A stretch of 64,000 nucleotides of DNA from contig JAJOZX010000087.1 of NCBI GenBank assembly GCA_023014485.1, positions 885,001 through 949,000 on the forward strand. Direction: 5' to 3'. The notes beneath the pieces are model-generated. The model saw nothing but the letters and a program-made list of their open reading frames with translations, did no database searches and was not told the DNA's origin. Shown in pieces: positions 44,863 to 56,398 of this stretch. Both the position numbers and the translations under genes were made by a program. Each line of letters begins with the position of its first letter. The stretch's first letter is position 1. Origin of the DNA: Bathynomus jamesi (Eukaryota > Arthropoda > Malacostraca > Isopoda > Cirolanidae).

Positions 44863-45400
44863 CAAAGGTGGGCACCCGGGCCTCAAAAAGGACCGACGGT
44901 CCCGGTCCCGGTCCTTGCCTCAAACTGGACCGACGGTCCCGGTCATGGTCCTTTCTGAAGATAGGACCTAGGAACGACTCGGTCCTCGGTCCTTATATAA
45001 GTGAAAAATTTGATTAAAATGAAAAATGAAATTAAAGACACCGGAAATCTTTAATTTTATTAACGTAAATTATAATTACTACAATACATAAATGATGAAA
45101 AAAAGTTATTAAGTTAAATGCTTGAGTTTCCCTTCAAGAAGACTAGCATTTCAAAATGGCTGTCACTGAGCCCTGACCTTTTCGGCTTGAGAACGTCCTT
45201 CCCCAAAGATCCATCTTCTTTAGAACTTCAAATAATCACTAAACACACTAAAAAAGACCGTCCGGAATTGCTTAAAAATGGACCGTCGCTCCTCATTTCG
45301 GTCCTCACTGAGAAAAGGACCGACTTTCCCCTCACGGTCCTTAAAAAGGACCGAGTTCCTGGAGTTCGGTCCTTTTGGAACTCGGTCCTGCCCACCTTTG
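44863..45400. mobile_element. hAT-type MITE, 538 bp, GGACC-rich ends
   Basis: Ends CAAAGGTGGGCACCC and GTCCTGCCCACCTTTG are inverted, a common hAT terminus. The first and last ~150 bp are packed with GGACC/GGTCC and the palindrome GGACCGACGGTCC, likely subterminal transposase-binding repeats. It is inserted in a TA tract, so the duplication cannot be read. The middle is AT-rich and non-coding. Confidence 0.85.
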
Positions 45401-46601
45401 TGTATATATATATATAACCCTCAGCAGCAAAACTTTTCTCTAAAAACATGGAAGAAAAATCATGAAGTTATGTATGTTGAGAAGTTCCTCGGTAACATGG
45501 GAATAGATTGGGAATTGCTACTTCGCGAAAAATCTCCATAAGAAATATTACTTGCAACAGAAAATGAAACTAAACCTATAATGTTGAAGCATGTTCCGAG
45601 GAAACAAAAAGATAACGTAACGAATTCCAGAAAAAATTCAGAGCAGTATTTAAACAACGGAAACAAACCATAAAAAAAATCCACAGATGCAAAACTGAAG
45701 CAAGGAGAATGAAACTGGGAAAGAACTAAACAAAATAGAACTGGACCTAAAACAATTATTCATCCACAAGACAAACGAGGAGGAAATCAAATTAGCAGAA
45801 AACATAAAAATAACCTAAAATACTTTAGCTCCTTTGAGAAAAGAAAAATAAATGTAAAAAAGGTATTAGTCCGTCAAAAGATAGAGTAAATGAATATAAT
45901 TCAACTCGGTGTTGAGCACCGCTAAGCCCGAAATGAAAACAGAAAATCTGGATGAATTCTTTGACATAAGTACAAATCAGTCATGAACAAGTACGGACAC
46001 AAGAAAATTCAGCATCAGGACCAGATACGTGGAGTGTCATGTTTCTCAAGAACTGCAAAGAGAATATAGCCATGCGATTATACTTGTTATGGAGAAAATC
46101 ACTCGACACGTAACAAAGCCCATTCTCATTAAAGAGCGCGAACAGTGGCCCCTTATTCAAAAGCAGTAACAGAACAATACCTAAAAACTGTCGGCCAGTA
46201 GCTCTCACCTCCTACTTTATGAAGTGCTTTAAGCTGTAACTAGAGACAAAATTACTTACTACCTACAAGAAAAGAATTTATTCAATCTGATCCAACATGG
46301 CTTCAGGACTGGAAAATCATGCCTGTCACAGTTATGAGGCCACCAAGAGAAAATACTTGGAACAATGTGTCGAAGTCAAATTTAGATATTATATACACCG
46401 ATTTTGATAAGGCCTTCGATAAATGTGATTATGGAAATATGCACACAAACTTGTGAATATAGGAATTACTGGAAAGCTGAGACGATAGCTATTTAATTTT
46501 CTGATTCATCGAACACAACAATGGAGTTAAATCGGAAATCTCAGAAGTCTTTGTGTTTCGCGGATGACACAAAGCTATGCAAGTAACTATCAAATGGAAG
46601 T

Positions 46602-46997
46602 CTTCTTCTGCAGCCTTATTAGTCCCATTTATATGAGGTCGCCGTTGCGGATACTTCTCCTCCACTCCGCCCTATCCTGTGCCATCTCCTCCGTCAGGTT
46701 CTTCTCGCTCATGTCCATCCTGATGCGATCTCTCCACCTCATCCTCGGTCTTCCTTTCTTCTTCCTCCCGGGTATTTCCATAGATAACACCCTCCTCCCA
46801 ACATAGTTCTCGTCCCTTCTCATTACATGCCATGCCAGTCTTCTCTATTGAGCCTTCTTTGGTCCGTATGTCATCCTCTCTGGTTTTGGCAATAAATTTT
46901 ACGGCCGGATGCCCTTCCTGACGCCAACCCTCCTCTTTTATCCGGGCTTGGGACCGGCTGGGGAATGGGCTGGCTTGCCCACCCCCAGGCAGAATTC
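46602..46997 (-). mobile_element. RTE-type LINE 3' fragment (or RTE-derived SINE) with 16-bp TSD
   Basis: The minus strand encodes NYVGRRVLSMEIPGRKKKGRP, the RTE C-terminus also seen at 7480-7871. A GC-rich part follows (46850-46997). ACTATCAAATGGAAGT occurs on both sides (46586-46601 and 46998-47013), a clear target duplication. Because the insertion has both a coding tail and a GC-rich end it may be an internally deleted copy. Confidence 0.8.
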
Positions 46998-47639
46998 ACT
47001 ATCAAATGGAAGTGACAGAGAAAAATTACAAAACGACATTGAAACATTAATGAAGTGGACGGAAAACAACATTATGAAGTTCAACGAAGAAAAATTCCAA
47101 CTTATAAGATATGGTAACAAAAAAAGAGTTACAAAATAAAGGACACAAAAACATTACAATTTGCAGACAAACAAATAACACCAAACCCACAAGTCAGGAA
47201 TCTTAGACTGATAATGTCATTGAATGCAGAATTCAGAAAGCACTATAACATCTATAAAATTAAAATAACAACAGCTAGAAAAATAATGGGGATTACCTAG
47301 AGAAGCTTCCTTAGCATAAAAGCAATCATGCTCATATTATGGAAAAGTTTATGGTCCTGACCATAAGCGAGTATTACTGAATAAATCACAAGCCCACACA
47401 GAAAACTAGACACTGCAAACATGGAGGCATACAAAAGATTTTAATGTCTAAAAGATAGAGGAAACGAAAGATGAAAGACTACTGGTCTCGACTACAAACC
47501 CCGAAACTCTATACTCCTTGGAAAGAAGCGTGAGCGATACAATAATATACTCGAGAGATGTGTCTCAAACTTAAGAAATGAAATAGACGGGAAGCGGAAC
47601 AAAGTCGATCTGCACAATGTCGACATGCATAATATCAAT

Positions 47640-47735
47640 ACTAAAGAGTTAGGTTAAATTAGGTTAGATTAGGTTCATTTGGGTTAGGTTAAATTATGCC
47701 TGATTAAATTACACTAGTTCTGGTTAGGATAGGTC
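47640..47735. repeat. Degenerate TTAGGTTAAA-type repeats
   Basis: Several GGTTAGGTT/AGGTTAAATT units in a row. It superficially resembles the TTAGG arthropod telomere unit, but the spacing is irregular. Confidence 0.6.
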
Positions 47736-48020
47736 AGTCATTTTCATTGAAAATCTGAAATTAGCTTGATATCTGAAATCCATATATTTACATAAAGTCG
47801 GCATTATGAAATTCGATTTTGTTCATGTAACGCGGAATAGAAACATACTGTAATGAAAAAAGAGGCAGATTCTGTACTGCTCCAGCAAAATACTCAGCAA
47901 AATACCCTCAGAATGCGTGGTCCAAAACTCTTTAACATGCTGCCGAGAGAACTGAGGAACTTCCAAGGCTCCAATACACCAAATTCTTCAGAAACTTCGT
48001 TAGTTGCTGTATACATATAA

Positions 48021-48360
48021 AATAGGATTATGAAACACGTTCGTGAAATAGTTTCATTTTTCGTATTTGTTTACTCTTTTTTTCAAAACCAAATACATTT
48101 ATTTCCTACTAAATATACAACTGATTCATTTTATTTAAAATTGAGTAAAATAATCATACATTTATTCTGTAAATTTTTACCTTTTCCTTATTATTATTAT
48201 TATTATTATTATTTTAGAAAGTCGACATCAGCCTATGTCTTTATAAAGGATTTACATTTAATTTCCAATATTATGAATAGTTTTTTAATTTCAGTACTGA
48301 GTTTCTTAATAATAACTGTAGATAAGAATTTGCAGTATGCTAAGAATACTGTCTTTATTT
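48021..48360. other. No gene; (TTA)n at 48190-48214
   Basis: AT-rich, probably includes the 3' end of the Penelope-like element whose hammerhead lies at 48361. The exact 3' end could not be placed. Confidence 0.5.
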
Positions 48361-48412
48361 TTTCTTCTGCTGACGCGTTTCGTTCATATACTTTGAACAT
48401 CTTCAGAGCTTT
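48361..48412 (-). ncRNA. Hammerhead ribozyme of the second Penelope-like element
   Basis: On the minus strand: GCU (stem I), core CUGAAGA, an unpaired U, stem II GUUC-loop-GAAC, core GAAA, minimal stem III CGCG, cleavage triplet GUC, then AGC (stem I). The GAAACGCGUC string is the form typical of Penelope hammerheads. It lies ~100 bp after the stop of the GIY-YIG frame. Confidence 0.8.
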
Positions 48413-48506
48413 ATACATAATTTTAAAGTAAAATGGGTTATATATATATTTCTTGATTGTAAGTTTAATACAATTTCAAATTAATTTAAGAATATTCGAA
48501 AGTTCA

Positions 48507-48725
48507 TTAAACAATTTTTAGTTTTTGTACGTTATGTGATGAGTATAAGATTTGAAAGTTTTGTGAGATATTTTTTAAATTTAATATTTTATGATATCTG
48601 TAATGTTCGTTAATTTTACTTGGACGATATTTATGTTGGTATGCTCTCTCTTTAATGTGGTTTGTGGTGTAACCAATGTAAGTCGACGTACAGTCAACTA
48701 CAGGACATGTAAATTGGTACACCAC
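48507..48725 (-). pseudogene. PLE-2 GIY-YIG endonuclease
   Basis: VYQFTCPVVDCTSTYIGYTT carries the GIY-YIG signature with the Cys pair, followed by IKERAYQHK. Continuous with upstream PLE sequence through a degraded stretch to 49189. Confidence 0.85.
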
Positions 48726-49188
48726 ATGATGTTGCTTATCAGGGTTTTGTTACGTGTCGAAAAATGACGTGATAACTTTTTGTTTTTATAGTATATGTTA
48801 ACATTGATAGTTTTTTTCTTTATCCATTGGTTTTATGTGCCTCTTTAATATATTGTTTAGACATTTTTCTTCATGTTTTAGTCTTGTTGGGTTTCTTGTT
48901 TCGAAGTAAAATTTTATACCTGTATTTTTATTTTTATTTTTATCATTTTCCTTATTTTTGTTATATAAATTTGTTAGAGTTCAGTTTATGATATTATCGA
49001 TTAAAAATAGCGGAAAATCACTGTTTATTAGATTTTGCTTTATTCTCTCAATTTCTTGATTAAATAGTTGCCAACTTGAGCATATATTGAAAGCTCTGTG
49101 CAAGAGTGTTTTAATTATTGATAGTTTATATTTTTCTGGTGAGTGTGAATTATAATTTAAATACGTTCCTTTGTCTGTTGGTTTAACA

Positions 49189-49382
49189 TCACCAGATGTT
49201 CAGCGGTTCATTTTGACCAATGAATATATTAATGTCGAGAAAAGAGAGTGTATTATTCAAGGCAGGTTCAAATGTGAATTTTAATTTACTTAGTTCATGA
49301 AGTCTTCGAATAAATAAAGGAATGTGGTTTTTGTTTTTAAATAGTGTCAAGGTATCGTCGATATATCTCATATACAATTTTG
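49189..49382 (-). pseudogene. PLE-2 reverse transcriptase, 3' part with catalytic YIDD
   Basis: KLYMRYIDDTLTLFKNK holds the catalytic Asp pair and LSFLDINIF the following block. It begins exactly at the M5 insertion; the preceding RT part is at 60105-60611. Confidence 0.85.
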
Positions 49383-49426
49383 GGATCAAATGTAGAATTC
49401 GAACCCCAGCCTTCTTTAGTTAGCTT

Positions 49427-50850
49427 TGTCGAGGGGTACGTCCCTAAAAGGGCCCTCGATTTGTTTTAGACGACTACGGACAATGAATACCAGGGTTGGT
49501 CCCCTCGGTTGGAGTCGGAATTATATCCGAAGGATAATAGACACGTCACTCTCGGGTTACCAGTGGATGCACTCGGCGCTCGCGCCTAGTCAACAATGTG
49601 TGTGGAAGTCACTGACCCCAATTGGTTGTAAAGTTGGTGCGGTGAATGGAAACGACTAACTCAATTTAACAGAGTCTTTTAATAATTCACTTTGAATACA
49701 GAATTCTTTTTATATCAAAATAATATTTAATTAAATTAAATGAAATTAAATTAATTAAATTAAATTACTTAGTAAAATTAACTTTGAACAGGTTGACTAA
49801 AGCTCAATATACAATTTTTATATATATCTGAGGTTAAGTTCCATTACCAAATGGAAGCTAAGTTGACCGGGAGGGGTAGTGCCACTGCAGGAATATTTAC
49901 AGACTTAGGTCACAGAGTTTACGTATTATGAAGATTGTCAGAAAGCAAAGAACCTCGTTTCCGACGCTCTCGGGGTTTTTATAACCTCGGGGTAGGCGGA
50001 GACGAGGTAAACTAAGGGTCACCTCTTACGGGCGGAGCCTAACAGCAAGCGCCTATAATAGTTTCTTATATTCGAATTTAAGCGGAGGCGACGTTAATTT
50101 ACTGCCTCGATTGGGAGATGGAACTTCGGGAGAGTTCCGGGGGCGAACCAATCGTGATCGAAATAGGTTTCGCGGAATTTACATTTTTCTTTTGATAATA
50201 AGGCATAATTGTAGGATCGAGAGGCGCCAGGGGGCGGCATGGAAGGAGGGTCGAACCTATACAAAAGGGAACTGATTTGGAAGGAATTTACAGGGCGCAA
50301 ATGAATTTCATAATCGAGAGAATCACTTTTTGCGTGATTCTTTGGAAAAGAGAAATAGGGGTTAGGAAGAGCTGAAATTTGGTATGCGAGTAGGTCGAGC
50401 TAGGGGAAATCTGGTGGGCTATAGGTTGACACAATTATGCTTTATCTATGGAATAGATCAGTTTTTTAGGAAAATTTAATAATAAAAATATAAAAACTGA
50501 GATGTTTATAGACGCTTGCCTTGCATCACGCGATGCTGACAATAATAGAGACGCGGAGGGATCGAAGAATTCATGCGATGTGCATATTTTCATATGCACC
50601 TCGCATCTAACAATTTAGATTTGGATTACTGGGATTTATGTGGATTAGATTTGGATTACTGGGATTTATACGGATTTATACGGATTAATGGGATTTATGT
50701 GGATTTATACGGATTACATTGGATTTCTCCGCGCATGAAAAGAATGCACACTCTGTGATATCAGAACAAAGGAATTTTGGGTTCAAGGTTTAGAATGCAA
50801 TTCGTCGGAGACGAACTCTTTTGTACCGTAAGGATTTACACTACGGGACA
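49427..50850 (-). repeat. 3' LTR of the gypsy element
   Basis: Matches 58525-59935; differences are mainly one-base insertions or deletions. Contains an internal array of GGATTTATGTGGATT-like units (about 50615-50730). Confidence 0.95.
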
Positions 50851-50870
50851 CTACCTCCCCTTCTGCAAAA
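50851..50870 (-). promoter_or_regulatory. Polypurine tract
   Basis: On the minus strand AGAAGGGGAGGTAG ends directly at the 3' LTR, the expected place for plus-strand priming. Confidence 0.7.
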
Positions 50871-50948
50871 GTAACAATTAAACAAAAAATAATACGGTCA
50901 CAGTTTTAAGCAGAAACAAAAACTAATATGTACATGCTAGCTAACTAA

Positions 50949-51742
50949 TTAAAATTTTGATTTCTCGGTGTAGTGACAGCTAACGGGGGCCGAAGATTGG
51001 GGCAGACCGTCCGGGCTTCTTCCGAAGGTGAGGGCTCCGAAGTAGGGGCATTCCACTTCAGTCGTCGACACGGGCGGCAAGCAAGGAAGATGAATATTTA
51101 TTAGTATTAGTAAGACAGCGGCGGCGTTGACGTAGGTGAGGGCTGAACGTGGGATAAGACATGAGACCGTTCTTGGAGGGTTTCGGTGATACGATCCAAT
51201 TGCTGATCCCAAGGGGGATAGTTAAAGGAAGGTACAAGAGTTACAGAGGCAAGAGGAAGGTTGAAGAGAGGAATTGGTGGGAGGTGAGCCATAGGGTGTA
51301 CAAGACGAGGCGTGTTGTTAAGGGAGCGTACTCTGGGGTTTGTGGAGATAAAGCTAGAGGTAATAATAGAACAACCGGAGGGGATTCTACTAACTGGATC
51401 CAATTGTATCATACTACGGTTGTTCGGCAATCCAGGGTTGCTTCACGTTTTTGGGGGATGGACAGGAGGAGATCGGAACTTATTTGGAATTTGGTTGACA
51501 AAGGTGTTCTACAGTGAGTAATGTCGCGGGTGGTAAACCGGGTGTACTGTTGGTAGGTTTTGGAAAGGAAAAAGTATGGGTGTTCTGTGTGTAAGATGAA
51601 ACGGGTTACGTTTTCCCTCATAGAGTAAACTGTGGGAAAAAGGGGTGACAAGATAAGCGTTGTATATTTGAGCATCGAAGAAGGGTATAACAATAATGAT
51701 AGAGATGGAGACAAAGGTAAGCATAGTGGCCGAAGTTAACAT
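50949..51742 (-). pseudogene. Env-like remnant of the gypsy element
   Basis: Follows pol in the position where retrovirus-like gypsy elements carry an envelope gene. The first piece (51742-51509) starts with a hydrophobic signal-like segment. A middle piece (51430-51107) and a last piece (51212-50949) follow in different frames; the last contains a hydrophobic, membrane-anchor-like segment and a short tail. Total coding length (~265 codons) is much shorter than a usual envelope protein and the frames are broken, so it is probably internally deleted and non-functional. Assignment rests on position and hydrophobicity only. Confidence 0.45.
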
Positions 51743-52146
51743 TATTAATAATTTTGGTGTGTTAGCGGTTACTTCCGAGAAGTTCTCCAGGACGGGAATT
51801 TGGGTCTCACCTTGGGTTTGACCGAAGGTCGGTCCGGGGGACGAAGGGGGTGAGGTGGATGGGTCGCTGAGGTAGTGGCTAGGGACTCGGGTATTCGCGC
51901 AGTCGGAGCAGGCCGAGTCGATGGCAGCTGGGGGTTTTCGGTGGTAGGGAGGGGCTTTGTGGAGGTGTCTTGTCTTGTGTAGGTGTCTTAGGGACGGAGT
52001 GGAGTGTGGGTACGGGGTCGGAGCTTGGCTCGAGTAAAGGGCTATGTGTGTGTTCTAGTGACTCGGGTATTCGCGATTGGGAGCGAGTCCACGGGCCTTG
52101 CGACGACTCCTGTGGTCGAAATCGATATGTCACTGTAGGGTCTGTT

Positions 52147-55100
52147 TTAAGGTCGTCGATAGGTGAGGGGTGATGGTGAGTCGGGGGGCTCCTCACTGGC
52201 TGCGGGGCCCTCCGGTAGAATTTTAAAGTTTGGAGTTGTCTCCGGGGCTTCTTCCAAAGGTGAGGAAGGAGCAGCAGGGAGTGGCTCCAGTTCATTTTCA
52301 GGTTCAAGGATAGCTTCCTCAGGCTGTACGGACAGGGTAGTCCGAGGGGGCCTTAGGTAGTTTTCCCACTCGTCCGACTTCTCGGTTTCGGTAGTGGTAA
52401 CGCGGGGTTGGGTTGTATCCCCTTGTTGTCGGGACGACTTCGGTTGAGGGGGATTCGGATCCTCATTCGTAACCTTAATTTGGTTGGCATGAACAACCTT
52501 TTTCTTTAAGGTTTGTAAGTGTTGGATGGTGAAGGTGTTATGCCCCAGGTCTTCGAGGACGCGATATGGCCCTACCCATTTTGGACAGAGTTTTCGACTG
52601 AGGCCCGGAGGCTTCGTACCTGCCAACCAGCAACGGTTTCCAGGTATTACGGTCCGTTGCTTAGGGTACCGCTTGTGTTGGTAGTGGACCATTCGGTCGG
52701 TCTCATGGTTGAGACATCGTCGTGTATCTTCGAAAACCTGAAACGAATGGCGAGCCAGGTCGTCCGCATAGCGTTGAGGCTCCTGTAGGTCAAATCCCTC
52801 TTCGGTGGAGTCGTTTGGGAGGTCGAAAGGAAATCTTGCATCGTAATGATACAATCTAAAATGAGGGGTGTCCCCGATGAGTTGACTGTGGTTGTTGTTA
52901 ACAGTCCACTGCACCATGGAGATGCACTCGTCCCAATTACGTTGGTCCGCGTCCACGAGATGTCGTAGGACGTTAAGGATCTTTTCGTTCTGCCTCTCAA
53001 CCAGACCATTTGCTGCCGGATGGTACGGTGTTATTTGTACCTTTTGGATGTGGAGACGTTTGCATAACTCTACGAACATCGCGGAGGTAAATTCCCGAGC
53101 GTTGTCCGAGAGCAACACGACCGGCGTGTTGTGCCGTTGAATTACTCGTTCGAGTAAACACTTGGCAATTATCTCCGATGTATGGGCAGGCACAGGTACA
53201 ATTTCATTATACCTGGTAAAATGGTCGGTGAAAACGACAACGTATTTGTTTCCATTTCGACTTTGGATAAAGGGGCCCATCACGTCCATTCCTACGCGCT
53301 CCCAAGGTCTAACAGGAACGGGGTACGCATGCATATGCGCGGTGGGCGGACGCGCTCCTTTATGCCTGGCACATGCCGAGCATGCCTTGCAATGTTCTGT
53401 TACCTTGGTGCGCGTGAGTGGGAAATGGTAACGCGCTTGGACCAACTTTAGGGTTCGTTCAATTCCGGGATGCCCAGCACAAACGCTGTCGTGGCAAAGT
53501 TTGATTGCCACGTCTTGAAGACTCTCGGGAACTTCTACCACGTATTGCCCAGGAGAAATTTGATAATTCAAAATTTGATCCTGGAAAGCATACAACTGGT
53601 GAAGTTCCGAATTTGGTTGGGCTTTTAATTGCTGCACCAAATTAGAAATATACGAGTCCTTGCGTTGTGCCTCGAAGAGCGTGTCTCTATCGAAATTGGG
53701 AATAGTCTCAATCCGATGAATTCCACGGACCTCTTCGGGTTTATTTATTCGGGATAAACAATCCGGGAGAACGTTGAGTTTTCCGGGACGGTGAACGTAT
53801 TCGGGGCTAAAGTCCTGGACGGTAAGAGCCCAGCGACCTAATCGCCCGTCGGGTAGTTTTTTAGAAAATATCGAGGTTAACGGAGCGTGGTCCGTTTTTA
53901 CTGTTATTTTATACCCGTAGATAATATTCTTGAACTTCTTCAGGGCCCATACGATGGCTAAAGCTTCTCGTTCAGTCCCTGAATAGTTACGTTCGGGTTT
54001 GGATAGTAACCGACTCGCATAAGCCACAGGTAGTTCGGTACCTTCTACTTCTTGGAGTAGGACGGCACCTAACCCGTAGTTAGAAGCGTCCGTGGCTACT
54101 ATAAAAGGTTTACCAAAATCCGGGAACTGCAGTATGGGTTCTTGCAGGAGTTTGTCGCGGAGATCAGTGAAGGCTTCCTGATGCTCAGAATTCCATTCAA
54201 AAGTAGCCTTCTTTTTGAACAAATTGGTCAAAGGAGCGGCTATGTCTGAAAACCTAGGAATGAAATTGCGATAGAATCCTACAAACCCGATAAAGGTTCG
54301 CACTTCATCAACGTTTCGAGGAACAGGGTAATTTAGGAGAACCTGAAGTTTGGCGGGATCCGGTCGGATTCCGTCAGAGGCAAGAAGAAATCCTAAATAC
54401 ACAAGCGAGGATCGGAAAAATTGGCACTTAGTCAATTTTAGTTTGAGATTCTCGTTCGAAAGACGTTGGAAGACTTTGGCAAGACGTACGAAATGTTCTT
54501 CGACTGTATCGCTATAGATCACTATGTCATCTAGATAGACTAAGGCATGAGACCCTAATAATCCGGACAACACAATGTTCATAAGTCGAGAGAAATTCGC
54601 AGGACCGTTTCGGCACCCGAATGGCAAAACATTCCACTCGTAATGGCCCTGGTTGGTAGTGAACGCAGTACATGGCCGTGACTCTGGAGACAGAGACATC
54701 TGCCAGTACCCTGAAGCTAAATCCAGCGAGGTAAAATATTTAGCTTTACCAACATATTGAATGACCTCCTGCATGTTGGGAAGCGGAAATCGGTCTGGAA
54801 CGGTCACTTTATTCAGGCGTCGGTAGTCGATGCACGGTCTTAACGTTCCGTCCTTCTTCTTGACCAGGATCAACGGAGAAGACCAAGGACTAACCGACGG
54901 TCGGATAACATCCAAATCTAACATCTCCTTCACGTGTTCCTCAACAACCAACTGCTGGGAGTGCGGAACGCGATATGGCGGAATGTAGATGGGCTTTGTG
55001 TTATCCGCTAGATTAATATGAAAGGGGACGAGGTTTGAACGTCCCAAAGCATCACCCTTGAGTGCGATGATGCTTTCGTGTTCGACCAAGAAGTCCAATA

Positions 55101-55884
55101 ATTGGTCAAACAAGTCCGGGTCGCTGCAAAGGAAAGAATTTGCGGGATCGGACTCTAGACATGCTTTGTAATTAGCACGTAATGTTTGCTGAGGTACGCC
55201 TCCAGGAGTACACCTGCGTACGTCGTGAGAAATACGAATAGGCTCAGCTTGGGCCAAATAGGCCTTGCCTATTACCGTATTAGGTTGTAACGTAATGGAT
55301 TCGGAACCAACATTAGCGCACAATAGAGGGATAGTTGCCTCTTCGCTAGTGCACAGACTGCGTGCAATTACTAAGCCTGAATGTTGAACTTGGTTTTCAA
55401 GAACATTCTCCACGACTACTGAAGTCGCAGGATCCACGTAAGTACCATCGTTAAAGGTAACAATTACGCGGAAGCAGACCTGTTGGTTGGGCTCAAGAAC
55501 GAATTCTTCCTTAACTCTCAACTGAAACTCATCGGTTGGAACAGACTCTGAACTAACTTTCAAGGAACGCCGGACTTGGCGTGCAACGGGATTTTCACCC
55601 GACTCTAAACCATCACACGGCGACAAAGCCGGAAAAAATGGAATCCCTCCATTACTAGGATTACAACAATCCTGTAGGGTTCCATCAAAATCGGGAACAT
55701 CTTCCGAAAAAACCTTCAACTCTGCTTCAACAGCAGTTGAAAAACGAACCTCTGGGTTCGACTCCGTATTCACTAACGGAATAAGTTGTCCGTGCACTTG
55801 GACAACGTTGGTTTCAAACTTAAGATCCCAACCATTTCCTTTTAGGAAGGGATAACCGAGTAAAATGTCGGTAGGAAAGTGCAT
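52147..55884 (-). CDS. pol: Pol polyprotein: RT, RNase H and integrase
   Basis: An uninterrupted 1,245-codon frame. The start holds the end of the protease (ILLGYPFL). RT spans about residues 290-490 with YLDD at 450-453. RNase H has ATDAS (Asp ~599), TEREAL (Glu ~640) and KTDHA (Asp ~665). Integrase has an HHCC zinc domain (H798, H805, C832, C835 region) and the D-D-E triad at about D867 (GMDVMG), D927 (LLSDNA) and E963 (LVERQN). WVGPYRVL near 1104 is the GPY/F-type module. The C-terminal ~100 residues are Pro/Ser-rich. All catalytic residues are present, so this frame looks recently functional. It is separated from the protease frame by a frame change near 55900. Confidence 0.95.
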   Translation of the reverse strand: MHFPTDILLGYPFLKGNGWDLKFETNVVQVHGQLIPLVNTESNPEVRFSTAVEAELKVFSEDVPDFDGTLQDCCNPSNGGIPFFPALSPCDGLESGENPVARQVRRSLKVSSESVPTDEFQLRVKEEFVLEPNQQVCFRVIVTFNDGTYVDPATSVVVENVLENQVQHSGLVIARSLCTSEEATIPLLCANVGSESITLQPNTVIGKAYLAQAEPIRISHDVRRCTPGGVPQQTLRANYKACLESDPANSFLCSDPDLFDQLLDFLVEHESIIALKGDALGRSNLVPFHINLADNTKPIYIPPYRVPHSQQLVVEEHVKEMLDLDVIRPSVSPWSSPLILVKKKDGTLRPCIDYRRLNKVTVPDRFPLPNMQEVIQYVGKAKYFTSLDLASGYWQMSLSPESRPCTAFTTNQGHYEWNVLPFGCRNGPANFSRLMNIVLSGLLGSHALVYLDDIVIYSDTVEEHFVRLAKVFQRLSNENLKLKLTKCQFFRSSLVYLGFLLASDGIRPDPAKLQVLLNYPVPRNVDEVRTFIGFVGFYRNFIPRFSDIAAPLTNLFKKKATFEWNSEHQEAFTDLRDKLLQEPILQFPDFGKPFIVATDASNYGLGAVLLQEVEGTELPVAYASRLLSKPERNYSGTEREALAIVWALKKFKNIIYGYKITVKTDHAPLTSIFSKKLPDGRLGRWALTVQDFSPEYVHRPGKLNVLPDCLSRINKPEEVRGIHRIETIPNFDRDTLFEAQRKDSYISNLVQQLKAQPNSELHQLYAFQDQILNYQISPGQYVVEVPESLQDVAIKLCHDSVCAGHPGIERTLKLVQARYHFPLTRTKVTEHCKACSACARHKGARPPTAHMHAYPVPVRPWERVGMDVMGPFIQSRNGNKYVVVFTDHFTRYNEIVPVPAHTSEIIAKCLLERVIQRHNTPVVLLSDNAREFTSAMFVELCKRLHIQKVQITPYHPAANGLVERQNEKILNVLRHLVDADQRNWDECISMVQWTVNNNHSQLIGDTPHFRLYHYDARFPFDLPNDSTEEGFDLQEPQRYADDLARHSFQVFEDTRRCLNHETDRMVHYQHKRYPKQRTVIPGNRCWLAGTKPPGLSRKLCPKWVGPYRVLEDLGHNTFTIQHLQTLKKKVVHANQIKVTNEDPNPPQPKSSRQQGDTTQPRVTTTETEKSDEWENYLRPPRTTLSVQPEEAILEPENELEPLPAAPSSPLEEAPETTPNFKILPEGPAASEEPPDSPSPLTYRRP

Positions 55885-55898
55885 AGAGTCTTGTACGA

Positions 55899-56384
55899 TT
55901 ACGCAATCGGCATCAAGCCTAACTTGCCGAGTTTCAGTTTAAGTCTAACTTGCCCCATGGAGGGTATGGTTCCTCCATTAACGTTCTTCAAAACAACCTT
56001 CGACGGGAAAAGTTCCAATTTGGAAACTCCCGGAATTTTATTCAAACTAGACTGTTTAATCAGGTTAGCGTTGCTACCTGTGTCTAGTAAACCAAACATA
56101 TCTACACTTCGAACGCGAAGTGGAATAACAGCATCTTCAAACGTATTACTAATTGTGCAAACATATGACGTGGGAACGTCAACAGAGTTTGCCACAATTC
56201 TCTGTGAAGCGGGACGAGACTCATAGGTCTCGGGTTCAATGCAAGGGATTTCTGAAAAGGGGAACTTAAAGGATTCTACTACAGTGGTATCTGGATTATT
56301 CCGTGCAGGGCCCTCGGGGTCCTTAAGTGGAGCAGTAACTCCTGGTTTTTCCCACAACGGAATAGCTACCCCTGGGGAGGGCAA
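55899..56384 (-). pseudogene. pro: Protease (retropepsin) region of the gypsy element
   Basis: FGLLDTGSNANLI is the retropepsin active-site motif (DTGS). The expected C-terminal ILLG motif lies in the following pol frame, so the domain is cut by a frame change near 55900-55930; this may be a true lesion, a programmed shift or an assembly error. Confidence 0.85.
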
Positions 56385-56398
56385 CCCGGCTCGTCCTC

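Larger units (their letters stand above)
45418..48020 (+). pseudogene. LINE-F: heavily degraded relative of LINE-D/E
   Basis: Recognisable blocks are YTDFDKAFDKCDYG (motif A, about 46400), LCFADDTKLC (about 46557), ENNIMKFNEEKFQLIRYG (about 47070), SLERSVSDTII-like and RGRFCTAPA (about 47870), and RMRGPKLFNMLPRELRN-type end (about 47920-47965). Interrupted by an RTE-type insertion (46602-46997) and by ~250 bp of unrelated, partly inverted sequence at about 47598-47830. No frame is longer than about 75 codons. Confidence 0.65.

Noticed and set aside
47640..47735. Telomeric TTAGG array
   Set aside because: Units are irregular (GGTTAGGTTAAATTAGG and similar) and sit within a degraded LINE; no run of perfect TTAGG.
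48233..48418. 61-codon minus-strand frame containing ALKMFKVYERNAS
   Set aside because: It is the hammerhead ribozyme sequence translated; the RNA motif explains it.
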